DNA from: Clostridia bacterium
Lineage (GTDB): Bacteria; Bacillota; Clostridia; Christensenellales; Borkfalkiaceae
Direction: 5' to 3'
Assembly: GCA_017522945.1 (NCBI GenBank)
Contig: JAFWXT010000052.1
Span: 1 to 50,789 of the forward strand
DNA: 50,789 bases
Shown here: positions 42,457 through 50,789 of the stretch, in pieces
Layout of the letters: each line of letters opens with the position of its first letter
How positions within the stretch are numbered: the first letter of the stretch is position 1
Translations under genes and position numbers: made by a program
Notes under the pieces: model-generated
What the model was told of the DNA's origin: nothing
Seen by the model: only the letters and a program-made list of their open reading frames with translations
Databases searched by the model: none

Positions 42457-43464
42457 CTAATTATCTGAGATTTTTAAATATATTTCATTTGCGTATTCGT
42501 TAAAAATTAATTTATTAAATTCAACTTCGCCTTCAAGTTCACCCGCGCTTTGCATAACTGTTTGAAGCCTTAAAAACGCTTCTTCTTTCATAGCCATGTT
42601 GCTAACCCAGGCATCGATTTCGTTGTATCGTTTAATAGATGCAATTATGCTTTCGTCGCTAACCGATGGAAATTGTTTTTTAAGCGATAAAGCAAGTTCT
42701 TGCTCGGTTGCGTTTTTACAAAATTCTATTCCTTTATAAACTGCGGTTAAAAACTTTTTTATTGTTTCGCCGTTGTTTTGAATGTAATCGTTCATTGCCA
42801 TAAACGCAGTGTAAGGAATTTCACCGCTATCTTTACCGATTGAAGCAACAACGTATCCCTTATTCATTTTTTCAAATTCAGAAGCTGTGGGTTCAAACAA
42901 CGTACAGTAATCTCCAGTACCGCCTTCAAATGCGCTTGCGGTTAAATTGAACTGAACGTCATAATTAAGTGTAATGTTCTGTCCGTCAATTAGCCCGTGA
43001 TTTTTTAGCAAATATTCAAGAGTCATTGCGGGAACGCCGCCTTTTCTGCCAGCAATAATTTCGCTATTAACTAAGTTTTGATAATCAAAATTTTCTTCTT
43101 TAGTTCTTGAAATTAAAAACGAACCGTCGCGTTTGGTTAGTTGACCGAAAACTTTAGGATAATTTTGCTTACCGTTTAAATATACGTACATTGCGGCTTC
43201 TGGTCCCATCAAACCTATGTCGGCACTATTTGATAGTAGAGCTGTCATAGATTTATCCGCGCCACCGCCGTTAGTTAATTCAATAGTTATATTTTGTTCT
43301 TCAAAGTAACCTTTTTCAATTGCAACGTAAAATGGTGCGTAAAAAATTGAGTGGGTAACTTCGTTTACTCTAATCAAAACGTTCTTATCGTTTTGTTGTG
43401 TGCATGATGGAAATATGCAAAGGGTACACAGAATTGTTAGTATAATACAAATAAATTTTTTCAT
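42457..43464 (-). CDS. ABC substrate-binding lipoprotein (NMT1/SsuA family)
   Basis: 335 aa. The signal peptide ends in a lipobox (IFPSC). The mature part is an NMT1/THI5-like binding protein: YVAIEKGYFEEQNITIELTNGGGADK, ALLSNSADIGLMGPEAAMYVY, GRKGGVPAMTLEYLL and DYCTLFEPTASEFE. Relatives carry thiamine precursors, sulphonates, nitrate or formylpyrimidines. No thiamine (THI) box is visible in the 164-bp upstream region, so thiamine-precursor uptake is not supported by regulation. First gene of the minus-strand importer operon, with AAAGGAG before the ATG. Confidence 0.88.
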   Translation of the reverse strand: MKKFICIILTILCTLCIFPSCTQQNDKNVLIRVNEVTHSIFYAPFYVAIEKGYFEEQNITIELTNGGGADKSMTALLSNSADIGLMGPEAAMYVYLNGKQNYPKVFGQLTKRDGSFLISRTKEENFDYQNLVNSEIIAGRKGGVPAMTLEYLLKNHGLIDGQNITLNYDVQFNLTASAFEGGTGDYCTLFEPTASEFEKMNKGYVVASIGKDSGEIPYTAFMAMNDYIQNNGETIKKFLTAVYKGIEFCKNATEQELALSLKKQFPSVSDESIIASIKRYNEIDAWVSNMAMKEEAFLRLQTVMQSAGELEGEVEFNKLIFNEYANEIYLKISDN

Positions 43465-43499
43465 TTTGCTCCTTTATAAGTTAATTTTTTCAACAATAT

Positions 43500-43551
43500 A
43501 TTTTATGATGGCGAGTAAATATTTGACAACAACTGTTTTTTTAATTATAAT
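43500..43551. promoter_or_regulatory. divergent promoters with overlapping -35 elements
   Basis: Plus strand, for valS: TTGACA (43523-43528), 17-bp spacer, TATAAT (43546-43551), a perfect consensus. Minus strand, for the importer: TTGTCA (43529-43524), 18-bp spacer, TAAAAT (43505-43500). The two -35 hexamers occupy practically the same seven bases, so RNA polymerase can hold only one at a time. Confidence 0.65.
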
Positions 43552-43628
43552 TAATACATTATGTATTAAATTACAGCACGCCTTGCCTTTTAAAGGAAGC
43601 TGTAAATAAAGCTAAGGAAAACTGTTTT

Positions 43629-46259
43629 ATGGAAATGAACAAGAATTACAATCCAAAAGATTTTGAACAAAGAATTTATAAGGAATGGGAAGAAAAAAAG
43701 TATTTTGAAGCTCATCCAAACGATAAGAAGTTACCATATACTATCGTTATGCCTCCACCAAATATTACGGGGCAATTACACATTGGTCACGCTTTAAACC
43801 AAACCTTACAAGATGCAATCATTCGTTTTAAAAGAATGCAAGGTTACGAAACGCTATGGCTTCCAGGAACTGACCACGCATCGATTGCAACTGAAGTTAA
43901 AATCGTTGAAAAAATATTAGCTGAAGAAGGCAAAACTAAACAAGATTTAGGCAGAGAAGAGTTTTTAAGACGTGCTTGGGATTGGAAAAATGCATACGGC
44001 AATCGTATTTGCGAACAAATTAAGCGTTTGGGTTCTTCTTGCGATTGGTCGAAACTTTCTTTCACAATGGACGATCGCTGTTCAAAAGCCGTAATTGAAG
44101 TTTTTGTTAAACTTTACGAAAAGGGCTTAATTTATCGTGGTTCAAGAATCATAAACTGGTGTCCTTGCTGTAAAACTGCGCTTTCTGATGCGGAAGTTGA
44201 ATATTCAGATGAAGAGTCATTCTTTTGGCATTTAAGATATAAAGTTAAAGATAGCGATGAATACATCGTTGTTGCTACAACAAGACCTGAAACTATGCTT
44301 GGTGATACTGCTGTTGCAGTTAACCCTAAGGACAAGCGTTATACCAATTTAATCGGTAAAACAGTTATTTTACCACTTTTAAACAAGGAAATTCCTATCG
44401 TAGCTGATTTTTACGTTGATATGAGTTTTGGAACTGGCGCAGTAAAAATTACGCCTGCCCACGATCCTAACGACTTTGAAGTTGGTTTACGCCATAACCT
44501 ACCTGCAGTTCGCGTTATGTACGACGATGGTACAATGAATGAACTTGCTGGAAAGTATAACGGTCTTGATAGATACGATGCGCGTAAGGCAATCGTTAAC
44601 GATTTACAAGCTTGCGGTGCTTTAGTAAAGATTGAACCGCACGCTCATAACGTAGGGCATTGTTATCGTTGTCATTCTACGGTTGAACCTATTATTTCAA
44701 AACAATGGTTTGTAAAGATGGAATCTTTAGCGAAACCAGCTATTAAGGTTGTTAAAGATAAATCTATAAAATTTACTCCTAAACGCTTTACAAAAATTTA
44801 CTATAACTGGATGGAAAACATTAAAGACTGGTGTATTTCACGTCAATTATGGTGGGGGCATAGAATTCCAGCGTATTACTGCGAAGAGTGTGGTGAATTA
44901 GTTGTTTCAAGAACTACGCCTGAAAAATGTCCAAAATGTAATTGCGTTCACTTCAAGCAAGATGAAGACGTTTTAGATACTTGGTTCTCATCGGCTTTAT
45001 GGCCATTCTCTACTTTAGGTTACCCTGAAAAAACTAAAGAATTAGAATATTTCTATCCAACCGATACTCTAATAACCGGTTACGATATTATTTTCTTCTG
45101 GGTTGCAAGAATGGTATTTAGCGGTCTTGAACACATGGATAAAATTCCGTTTAAAGACGTTATGATTCACGGTATCGTTCGTGACGCGGAAGGTAGAAAG
45201 ATGAGTAAGTCGCTCGGTAACGGTATTGACCCACTTGAAGTTATTGATACTTACGGAGCGGATACCTTAAGATTCTCGCTTATAAACGGTGTTTCTGCAG
45301 GTAACGACACCCGCTATTCGCCTGATAAGGTTGAAGGTACAAGAAACTTTATCAACAAACTTTGGAACGCAAGCAGATTCGTTTTAATGAATGCAGAAGA
45401 CGTAAAAATTAAAGATATAAGTGAATGTAAGCTTGCCGTTGCCGACAAATGGATAATTTCAAAATTAAACGATACCATTAAAGCCGTAACGCTTAATATG
45501 GATAAATTTGAAATAGGTTTAGCTGCAACTACTGCTCACGATTTCTTATGGTATGATTTCTGTGACTGGTATATTGAACTTTCAAAACCTGCACTTTATA
45601 GTGAAGATTTACAGTTAAAAACTGATACATTAAGTGTTTTGGTGTATGTTTTAAGTCAATCATTAAAGCTTTTACATCCAATTATTCCATTTATTACTGA
45701 AGAAATTTATCAAAATATTCCTTCAACTTCGGGCAGTATTATGACTAGCGAGTTCCCTAAATACAATAAGAAATTCGCTTATCGTAAGGATAGAAACGAT
45801 GCTGAAACCATAATGTCGATTATTAAGGGCTTAAGAAATTTGCGTGCGCAAGTAAATGCTCCTATGTCTAAGAAAATGGACGTTTATATGGTAACTTCTA
45901 ACCAAAAACTAATTTCACGCACTTCGCATTACGTTGAAAAACTTGCAGGTGTTACAAAAATAACTTTTGTTGAAGAAAAATCAAAAATTAACGAAAAAGT
46001 TTTATCGGTAATGCTACCAGGTTTTGAAATTTACGTTCCACTTGGCGATTTAGTTGACGTTGAACAAGAACTTGCACGTTTAAAGGGTGAACTTGCGAAG
46101 GTTGAAAAAGATATTGCCTTTGCTCAAGGACGATTAAATAATCCTGGCTTTGCTTCAAAAGCTCCAGCTCAATTAGTTGAAGCCGAAAAAGCAAAACTTG
46201 CTAAAAATCTTGAAGTAAAAGAAAAATTACTATTAAGCATTCAAGAATATCAAAATTAG
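43629..46259 (+). CDS. valS: valyl-tRNA synthetase
   Basis: 876 aa, the usual length. It charges tRNA-Val with valine. The class I signatures are intact: HIGH in [11 protein letters not shown] (about residues 48-58) and KMSKS in [11 protein letters not shown] (about 522-532). The editing domain contains [15 protein letters not shown] and [20 protein letters not shown] zinc-ribbon-like segment [10 protein letters not shown]...CPKCNC sits within the catalytic half, and a C-terminal coiled coil ([29 protein letters not shown]) ends the protein. AAGGA lies ten bases before the ATG. The 76-nt leader can form a small TTACAGC/GCTGTAA hairpin but has no T-box features. Confidence 0.97.
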   Translation: MEMNKNYNPKDFEQRIYKEWEEKKYFEAHPNDKKLPYTIVMPPPNITGQLHIGHALNQTLQDAIIRFKRMQGYETLWLPGTDHASIATEVKIVEKILAEEGKTKQDLGREEFLRRAWDWKNAYGNRICEQIKRLGSSCDWSKLSFTMDDRCSKAVIEVFVKLYEKGLIYRGSRIINWCPCCKTALSDAEVEYSDEESFFWHLRYKVKDSDEYIVVATTRPETMLGDTAVAVNPKDKRYTNLIGKTVILPLLNKEIPIVADFYVDMSFGTGAVKITPAHDPNDFEVGLRHNLPAVRVMYDDGTMNELAGKYNGLDRYDARKAIVNDLQACGALVKIEPHAHNVGHCYRCHSTVEPIISKQWFVKMESLAKPAIKVVKDKSIKFTPKRFTKIYYNWMENIKDWCISRQLWWGHRIPAYYCEECGELVVSRTTPEKCPKCNCVHFKQDEDVLDTWFSSALWPFSTLGYPEKTKELEYFYPTDTLITGYDIIFFWVARMVFSGLEHMDKIPFKDVMIHGIVRDAEGRKMSKSLGNGIDPLEVIDTYGADTLRFSLINGVSAGNDTRYSPDKVEGTRNFINKLWNASRFVLMNAEDVKIKDISECKLAVADKWIISKLNDTIKAVTLNMDKFEIGLAATTAHDFLWYDFCDWYIELSKPALYSEDLQLKTDTLSVLVYVLSQSLKLLHPIIPFITEEIYQNIPSTSGSIMTSEFPKYNKKFAYRKDRNDAETIMSIIKGLRNLRAQVNAPMSKKMDVYMVTSNQKLISRTSHYVEKLAGVTKITFVEEKSKINEKVLSVMLPGFEIYVPLGDLVDVEQELARLKGELAKVEKDIAFAQGRLNNPGFASKAPAQLVEAEKAKLAKNLEVKEKLLLSIQEYQN

Positions 46260-46267
46260 TACAAAAG

Positions 46268-46302
46268 AAAAGAGCGCCGAATTGGTCTACGCTCTTTTTT
46301 TA
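46268..46302 (+). terminator. intrinsic terminator of valS
   Basis: AAAAGAGCG (46268-46276) pairs with CGCTCTTTT (46290-46298), a short CC/GG pair extends the stem inside the loop, and T's follow. Confidence 0.85.
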
Positions 46303-46354
46303 GGTTGGATTTTATAAATTTGTTTTCTTCGAATGCTACGTTTTATGGTGAAAA

Positions 46355-48010
46355 ATGAAGAAAAAAACAAAAAATTTAAAAATACGTTTTTTAGGTGGGG
46401 TAGGCGAAATTGGTAAGAATATGACTGCCTTCGAATACGGAAACGACATTATAATTGTTGACGTAGGCTTAACCTTTCCATCAATCGATATGCCTGGCAT
46501 TGACCTTGTTATTCCAGATTGTAGCTATATTATTCAAAACAGTGATAGAGTGCGTGGCATTTTATTAACGCACGGCCATGAAGACCATATAGGCGGATTG
46601 CCATATCTTTTAAAAGATATTAAAGTTCCCGTTTATGGAACTAAATTAACTCTTGCTTTAGCTGAAAATAAGCTTATTGAACAAGGGGTTAAAGGTGTAA
46701 AATATAATACGGTAAAACCTGGTTCAAAAGTAAATTTAGGCGCGTTTTCAATTGAATTTATTAACGTTAATCATTCGATTGCGGGTGCCTGCGCGTTGGC
46801 TATAACAACTCCCGTTGGGGTTATCGTTCATTCGGGCGATTTTAAAATTGATTTAACGCCTATAAACGGCGAAATAGTTGATATAACTCGTTTTTCTGAA
46901 ATCGGCAAAAAGGGCGTATTGCTTTTAATGTGCGAATCAACTAACGTTGAAAGAAGCGGTTATTCAATGAGTGAGCAAGTAGTTGGCGAAACATTAGATA
47001 AACTTTTTAGTGCAAATTCTAAAAGAAGGCTTATAATTGCAACTTTTGCTAGTAACGTTTATCGCGTTCAACAAATAGTAAATTTAGCCCAAAAACACAA
47101 ACGAAAGGTTGCGTTTTTAGGTAGAAGTATGATAAACGTTGTTGAAACTGCGTCAAAACTTGGTGAAATGCGCGTTCCTGAAGGGCTTATAGTTGATATT
47201 GATAAGATTAAAAATTATCAAGATAAAGATATCGTTATAATTTCAACGGGTTCACAAGGTGAGCCTATGAGCGCACTTACAAGAATGGCTTCGGATGATT
47301 TTAACCAAGTAAAAATTGGCAATAACGACACGATTATAATATCTGCAAGCCCAATTCCTGGCAACGAAAAAAGTATATACAACGTTATAAACAATCTTTA
47401 TCGCAAGGGCGCAGATGTTGTTTACGACGATTTAAATAGTATTCACGTATCTGGGCACGCTTGTCAAGAAGAATTAAAGATTTTACATTCTTTATTAAAG
47501 CCTAAATTTTTTATTCCTATTCACGGCGAATATAGACATTTAAAAAAGCATTGTATGTTAGCTAAAGATATGGGTGTAAAAGATAGCAATATGCTTATTT
47601 GCGACATAGGCGATACTATCGAACTTTTACCAAAATCAATGAAGCGTGGCGAGCAGTTTAAAGCAGGTAGTAAACTTGTTGACGGGTTTACTATCGACGA
47701 TACCGAAACCTTGGTGCGTGATAGAATACACCTTTCAGAAGATGGTATTATCGTTGCAATTTGTTGTATTTCGGCTGAAAGCGGTGAATTTATTCAAGAG
47801 CCCTTCTTTATTCAACGCGGTGTTGTTTTATTAGAAGAACAAATCCTTGAATGTAAAAATATCGTTTATAGAACGATTCACGATTTTGATATAAAAGAAC
47901 TTGGCGATAACGCCGAATTAAAACGCAAACTTAGAAAAAATCTTAAAAACTATATTTATAAAACTACTAAAAATACACCTATTATTATGCCGGTTATAAC
48001 CGAGATTTAA
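46355..48010 (+). CDS. rnj: ribonuclease J
   Basis: 551 aa, normal for RNase J1/J2. A metallo-beta-lactamase/beta-CASP enzyme with endonuclease and 5'-3' exonuclease activity in mRNA decay and rRNA maturation. Zinc motif LLTHGHEDHIGG (about residues 70-81), VHSGDFKID, CESTNVERSGYSMSE, ATFASNVYRVQQIV and STGSQGEPMSAL in the beta-CASP domain, and SGHACQEELKIL and PIHGEYRHLKKH closing the active site. All metal ligands are visible, so it is the catalytic type. A weak ribosome site (GGTGA) precedes the ATG. The next gene is 15 bp away. Confidence 0.96.
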   Translation: MKKKTKNLKIRFLGGVGEIGKNMTAFEYGNDIIIVDVGLTFPSIDMPGIDLVIPDCSYIIQNSDRVRGILLTHGHEDHIGGLPYLLKDIKVPVYGTKLTLALAENKLIEQGVKGVKYNTVKPGSKVNLGAFSIEFINVNHSIAGACALAITTPVGVIVHSGDFKIDLTPINGEIVDITRFSEIGKKGVLLLMCESTNVERSGYSMSEQVVGETLDKLFSANSKRRLIIATFASNVYRVQQIVNLAQKHKRKVAFLGRSMINVVETASKLGEMRVPEGLIVDIDKIKNYQDKDIVIISTGSQGEPMSALTRMASDDFNQVKIGNNDTIIISASPIPGNEKSIYNVINNLYRKGADVVYDDLNSIHVSGHACQEELKILHSLLKPKFFIPIHGEYRHLKKHCMLAKDMGVKDSNMLICDIGDTIELLPKSMKRGEQFKAGSKLVDGFTIDDTETLVRDRIHLSEDGIIVAICCISAESGEFIQEPFFIQRGVVLLEEQILECKNIVYRTIHDFDIKELGDNAELKRKLRKNLKNYIYKTTKNTPIIMPVITEI

Positions 48011-48025
48011 TAAAGAGATAAAAAA

Positions 48026-48646
48026 ATGAGTGAATTTACACAATCAAAAGTGCATTTAGTTATCAATGAAGATATCGCAAGAATGCGAAAGGATTATCGT
48101 GAGCAAGGCATCCCTACGATATTAGATGAAGGCTTAAATTTGCTACTTTTAACCTTAAAACTTAAAAAACCTAAAAAGATTTTAGAAATAGGTACGGCAA
48201 CAGGAATGAGTGGTATTTGTATGCTTGACGTGTGCAAGGATGCACATTTAACCACTATTGAAGCGCACGAGCCGAGCTATAGAACGGCAAAAGCAAACTT
48301 TGAAAAGCATAATTATACTAACAAGGTTACCTGTCATTTTGGCGATGCTGGTGATATTATTCGCTTTTTAGATGGTAAATTTGACTTTATATTCTTAGAT
48401 GGTCCAAAGGCGCGTTATTACGATTATTTGCCCGAGCTTTTACGTTTACTTGCTCCTGGTGGTGTTCTATTTGCCGATAACGTACTTTTTAGAGGGTTAG
48501 TCGAATGCGAAAAACCGCCACATAGAGATAATACGATTGTAAGAAACTTACGCGCATTTATTGATACCTTAACACAAAATAAAAATTTTACAACAAGTTT
48601 AATAGACGCGGGCGACGGAATTTTAATCGCCTATAATAACGAATGA
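48026..48646 (+). CDS. trmR: tRNA 5-hydroxyuridine methyltransferase (TrmR-like O-methyltransferase)
   Basis: 206 aa catechol-O-methyltransferase-type enzyme (Methyltransf_3). Motif I is LEIGTATGMSGICML; FIFLDGPKARYYDYLPELLRLLAPGGVLFADN covers the metal-binding Asp residues. In Bacillus the same pair order, yrrM (TrmR) followed by U32 peptidase-family genes, makes 5-methoxyuridine at position 34 of certain tRNAs: the U32 proteins hydroxylate and TrmR methylates. The next gene here is a U32 family member one base away, so the assignment rests on family plus context. Confidence 0.85.
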   Translation: MSEFTQSKVHLVINEDIARMRKDYREQGIPTILDEGLNLLLLTLKLKKPKKILEIGTATGMSGICMLDVCKDAHLTTIEAHEPSYRTAKANFEKHNYTNKVTCHFGDAGDIIRFLDGKFDFIFLDGPKARYYDYLPELLRLLAPGGVLFADNVLFRGLVECEKPPHRDNTIVRNLRAFIDTLTQNKNFTTSLIDAGDGILIAYNNE

Positions 48647-48647
48647 T

Positions 48648-49868
48648 ATGAAAAATTTTGAATTACTTGCCCCAGCTGGCAACTTTGCAAAACTTAAAAC
48701 GGCTTTTTACTACGGCGCAGATGCTGTTTACGTTGGCGGTAGAATATTTTCTTTACGAGCACTAAGCGAAAACTTTACTAATGAAGAGCTTAAAGAAGCG
48801 GTAATTTATGCGCACGAAAGAAACAAAAAACTTTACGTTGCAGTTAATATTCTTGCAAAAAACGCTGACTTTGAAAAACTTGGCGAATATTTAACCTATT
48901 TAAAAGAAATTGACGTGGATGCGGTTATCGTTTCCGACCCTGGTATTATTTCTTTAATTAAACAACTTAACATCGACCTTGAAATTCATCTTTCAACACA
49001 AGCAAGCACTTTAAATAAATATTCTGCAAAATTTTGGGTTGAAATGGGTGTAAAGCGTATTGTTTTAGCGCGTGAATTGTCCCTTAAAGAAGTAAAGGAA
49101 ATTAGTGATTACTGTGGTGGCGAAATTGAAGTTTTTGCACACGGAGCAATGTGTATTTCTTATAGTGGCAGATGTTTGCTTTCTAATTATCTTTCGGGGC
49201 GCGAAAGCAATCGTGGCGCTTGCGTTCAATGCTGTAGATGGGAGTATGAAATTCGTGAAAAGTCTAAGCCTGACGGTGAATTTTTAACTATTGAAGAAGA
49301 TTCTCGCGGTACGTATATTTTAAATAGTAAAGATTTAAATATGATAAACTATCTTCACCAGTTACACGAAAGCGGTGCTGTGTCTTTAAAAATTGAAGGT
49401 AGAATGAAGAGCGAATATTATTTAGCAACCGTTATTAACGCTTATAGGCGCGCAATTGACGCTTACGAGCAATTAGGCGCAAAATATACCGAAAATTCGC
49501 TATACGAAGAAGAAGTTTTAAAAACCGCACACCGCGCCTTTACAACTGCCTATGCTTTAGGAAATAACGACCAAACCGTTAACTACGACGATTCACAAAG
49601 CCGTGGCGATAGAACCTTTATTGCTTTAGTCGTTGGTAATGGAAGCGACGAAAATGGTAATTATGCTATCGTTGAAATGAGAAATCGTTTCGTAAAGGGT
49701 GATGAGCTTGAAGTTCTTTCGCCAAACGATACGTTTAATCAAAAGGTTTTAGTTGATAAGCTGTTCGACGATGACGGTAGGGAAGTTTTAGATGCAAAGC
49801 TCGTTCAGCAAAGATTAAAACTATATACAAGTTTAAAATTATGCGAAGGGGATATTCTTCGTAAATAA
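48648..49868 (+). CDS. trhP: U32 peptidase-family protein, tRNA uridine 5-hydroxylation (TrhP-like)
   Basis: 406 aa. The U32 signature is clear: EVFAHGAMCISYSGRCLLSNYLSGRESNRGACVQCCRWEYEI around residues 160-202, with the clustered cysteines thought to hold an iron-sulphur cluster. LLAPAGNFAKLKTAFYYGADAVYVGG opens the protein. YrrO/YegQ-type members are prephenate-dependent tRNA hydroxylation factors rather than peptidases. There is no ribosome site and the start is one base after the trmR stop, so it is translationally coupled. Bacillus has two such genes (yrrN, yrrO); only one is seen here, of the longer YrrO kind. Confidence 0.85.
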   Translation: MKNFELLAPAGNFAKLKTAFYYGADAVYVGGRIFSLRALSENFTNEELKEAVIYAHERNKKLYVAVNILAKNADFEKLGEYLTYLKEIDVDAVIVSDPGIISLIKQLNIDLEIHLSTQASTLNKYSAKFWVEMGVKRIVLARELSLKEVKEISDYCGGEIEVFAHGAMCISYSGRCLLSNYLSGRESNRGACVQCCRWEYEIREKSKPDGEFLTIEEDSRGTYILNSKDLNMINYLHQLHESGAVSLKIEGRMKSEYYLATVINAYRRAIDAYEQLGAKYTENSLYEEEVLKTAHRAFTTAYALGNNDQTVNYDDSQSRGDRTFIALVVGNGSDENGNYAIVEMRNRFVKGDELEVLSPNDTFNQKVLVDKLFDDDGREVLDAKLVQQRLKLYTSLKLCEGDILRK

Positions 49869-49882
49869 AATAAATATCTTAT

Positions 49883-49911
49883 GAATATAAAAATCGACAA
49901 GAACATACATT
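49883..49911 (+). promoter_or_regulatory. SigE-like sporulation promoter of sigK
   Basis: GAATATA (49883-49889), a 14-bp spacer, CATACATT (49904-49911). This matches the mother-cell SigE pattern (about KMATATT, 14-15 bp, CATACAnT) with one mismatch in the -35 element. It lies 20 bp before the sigK start, where a SigE-controlled promoter is expected. The -10 is not a vegetative type. Confidence 0.6.
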
Positions 49912-49930
49912 TTTCTTATGGAGAAATTAT

Positions 49931-50629
49931 ATGCTTGCCGATTTTTTATCATTTATTATAGGTAAAATTCTTTTCTTTTGCGCTTCTATAGGTGGGGATT
50001 CTTTTCCTAAGCCACTTTCAAAAGAAGAAGAGCGTAGATGCTTAATCGCCTATAAAAACGGAGATAATCAAGCTAAGGAAAAGTTAATAAAACACAATTT
50101 GCGTCTTGTTGCTCACGTTGTGAAAAAATACCAAGGTGCTTACGATAACGACGATTTGATTTCTGTTGGTACTATTGGGCTTGTAAAAGCGATAAATACT
50201 TACGATATTTCAAAAGGAGCAGGTCTTGCAACATATACTGCTAGGTGTATTGAAAACGAAATTTTGATGCTACTTAGGGCGAATAAAAAGTATAAGGCGA
50301 ACGTTTCGATAAGTGAAGTTGTTGGTTGCGATAAAGAAGGTAACGAGCTTAGCTTAATGGATTTGTTATCAATTGATGAAGAAAGTGTTTTAAGTCAAGT
50401 AGAACAAACGCTTTTTAGTGAAAAGCTGTTAAAAACTATTAAGGAATGTTTAACTGAACGAGAATACACGGTTATTGTGCTTAGATTTGGTTTAAAAGGT
50501 CCTGCAATGTGCCAACGCGAAGTTTCAGCAATGCTTAAAATTTCACGCTCGTATATTTCGCGTATTGAAAAAAAGGCGCTTGAAAAGATAAAAATTTACA
50601 TTAAAGAAAAAGGTATAAATTTAAAATAA
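49931..50629 (+). CDS. sigK: sporulation sigma factor SigK
   Basis: 232 aa. A hydrophobic pro-sequence of about 20 residues (FLSFIIGKILFFCASIGG) is followed by sigma-70 region 2 (LIKHNLRLVAHVVKKYQGAYDNDDLISVGTIGLVKAI) and region 4 (LTEREYTVIVLRFGL, then the helix-turn-helix SAMLKISRSYISRIEKKALEKI). The pro-sequence and the EEERRCLIAYKNGD segment mark the late mother-cell factor rather than SigE or SigF. The gene is unbroken, with no prophage-like skin insertion. GGAG precedes the ATG. A SigE-like promoter is present upstream, and an IS element begins about 20 bp downstream. Confidence 0.93.
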   Translation: MLADFLSFIIGKILFFCASIGGDSFPKPLSKEEERRCLIAYKNGDNQAKEKLIKHNLRLVAHVVKKYQGAYDNDDLISVGTIGLVKAINTYDISKGAGLATYTARCIENEILMLLRANKKYKANVSISEVVGCDKEGNELSLMDLLSIDEESVLSQVEQTLFSEKLLKTIKECLTEREYTVIVLRFGLKGPAMCQREVSAMLKISRSYISRIEKKALEKIKIYIKEKGINLK

Positions 50630-50693
50630 TAAAAAAAGGTTGCGTGGTATTGATGTGAACCCCATTTAGTTCACAAAATAAAAAAGGTTAATT

Positions 50694-50733
50694 AAAAAAC
50701 CTTCTATGATATAATTTTCATAGGAGGTTTTTT
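50694..50733 (+). promoter_or_regulatory. hairpin sequestering the transposase ribosome site, with promoter in its left arm and loop
   Basis: AAAAAACCTTCTATGA (50694-50709) pairs with TCATAGGAGGTTTTTT (50718-50733), one G-U pair, with the loop at 50710-50717. The right arm contains the ribosome site AGGAGG (50722-50727). The loop begins with TATAAT (50710-50715) preceded by TGA, an extended -10. Transcripts starting at this promoter (about 50722) lack the left arm and are translatable; read-through transcripts from sigK fold and hide the site, and may also terminate at the T-run. Confidence 0.65.
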
Positions 50734-50735
50734 CT

Positions 50736-50789
50736 ATGGCAAAAAAAGGACAAAAATTCAACAAATACACACCCGAACAAAGAAATGAA
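50736..50789 (+). CDS. IS3/IS150-like transposase orfA, 5' part
   Basis: The first 18 codons only, MAKKGQKFNKYTPEQRNE, running off the window. This opening (basic K-K-G-Q-K-F then Y-T/S-P-E) is common in helix-turn-helix transposase subunits of IS3/IS150-type elements. AGGAGG lies eight bases upstream. The identification is tentative because so little is visible. Confidence 0.6.
   Translation, partial: MAKKGQKFNKYTPEQRNE

Larger units (their letters stand above)
50651..50789 (+). mobile_element. left end of an IS3/IS150-like insertion sequence (partial)
   Basis: From about 50651 the sequence reads TGATGTGAACCCCATTTAG, a terminal-repeat-like start with a GTGAAC/GTTCAC dyad (50655-50674). A leader and the start of a transposase gene (50736) follow. 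The right end is outside the window, so the inverted repeat and target duplication cannot be checked. The exact left boundary could be up to about ten bases earlier. Confidence 0.65.

Noticed and set aside
43552..43628. T-box riboswitch before valS
   Set aside because: The leader is only about 76 nt, lacks the conserved T-box sequence and has no terminator/antiterminator pair.
43465..43628. Thiamine (TPP) riboswitch controlling the NMT1-type importer
   Set aside because: No THI-box sequences are visible and the space is occupied by the two promoters.
49931..50629. sigK interrupted by a skin-like prophage element
   Set aside because: The reading frame is continuous from the pro-sequence through region 4.
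1..50789. CRISPR array or rRNA genes
   Set aside because: No regularly spaced short direct repeats and no rRNA-like sequence are present.

Overview
The window is low-GC Bacillota DNA, most probably from an uncultured spore-forming member of the class Clostridia. It carries a complete sporulation sigma factor of the SigK type behind a SigE-like promoter. It also has a ylxY-mlpA pair beside dapA/dapB, an RNase J gene, the trmR/U32-peptidase tRNA-modification pair, and strong GGAGG-type ribosome binding sites. I cannot name a species.

Layout. (1) Positions 1-5691 hold the tail of one uroporphyrinogen-decarboxylase (URO-D) family methyltransferase. A five-gene operon follows: an MtaA/CmuA-like methyltransferase, a RACo-like corrinoid-activating ferredoxin/ATPase, a DUF2284 protein, a B12-binding corrinoid protein and another URO-D-family protein. 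This is a corrinoid-dependent methyl-transfer module. (2) 5807-6853 (minus) is a GntR/LacI-type regulator. (3) 7064-23652 is one long glycan-utilisation operon. It encodes a sugar ABC importer without its own ATPase, a GxGYxYP putative hydrolase, a BIG2 lipoprotein, two more URO-D-family proteins, a GH38 alpha-mannosidase and a BIG2-plus-helical-barrel lipoprotein, and it ends in a good terminator. (4) 23835-24106 holds tRNA-Trp and a decayed tandem copy of it. (5) 24154-30175 has rnhA, two YitT paralogues, ylxY, mlpA, and dapA-dapB facing them. (6) 30510-36432 has a membrane protein behind a structured leader, a methyltransferase, hslO, and three solenoid/DUF1963-like genes. (7) 36484-39760 has a candidate small RNA, then an MFS transporter coupled to a GH2 glycosidase. 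(8) 39890-43464 has a YkvI-type membrane protein whose 3' end overlaps an oppositely oriented NMT1/SsuABC-type importer. (9) 43629-50629 has valS, RNase J, trmR, a U32 peptidase-family gene and sigK. (10) From about 50640 the left end of an IS3/IS150-like element enters.

How the parts fit (inference). The corrinoid module and the mannosidase operon lie side by side, both contain URO-D-family proteins, and both start with related copies of one promoter. The copy before the corrinoid operon still carries an internally deleted remnant of the sugar-binding-protein gene. This suggests a shared job: uptake and breakdown of a mannose-containing, possibly O-methylated glycan, with the methyl groups passed to a corrinoid protein. 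The sequence does not prove the substrate.

The most unusual observations are the promoter/gene relic, a set of URO-D proteins with HxDG in place of HxCG, the decayed tRNA-Trp copy, a candidate C-rich sRNA, a structured leader, overlapping divergent -35 elements, and an IS whose promoter sits inside the hairpin that hides its ribosome binding site.
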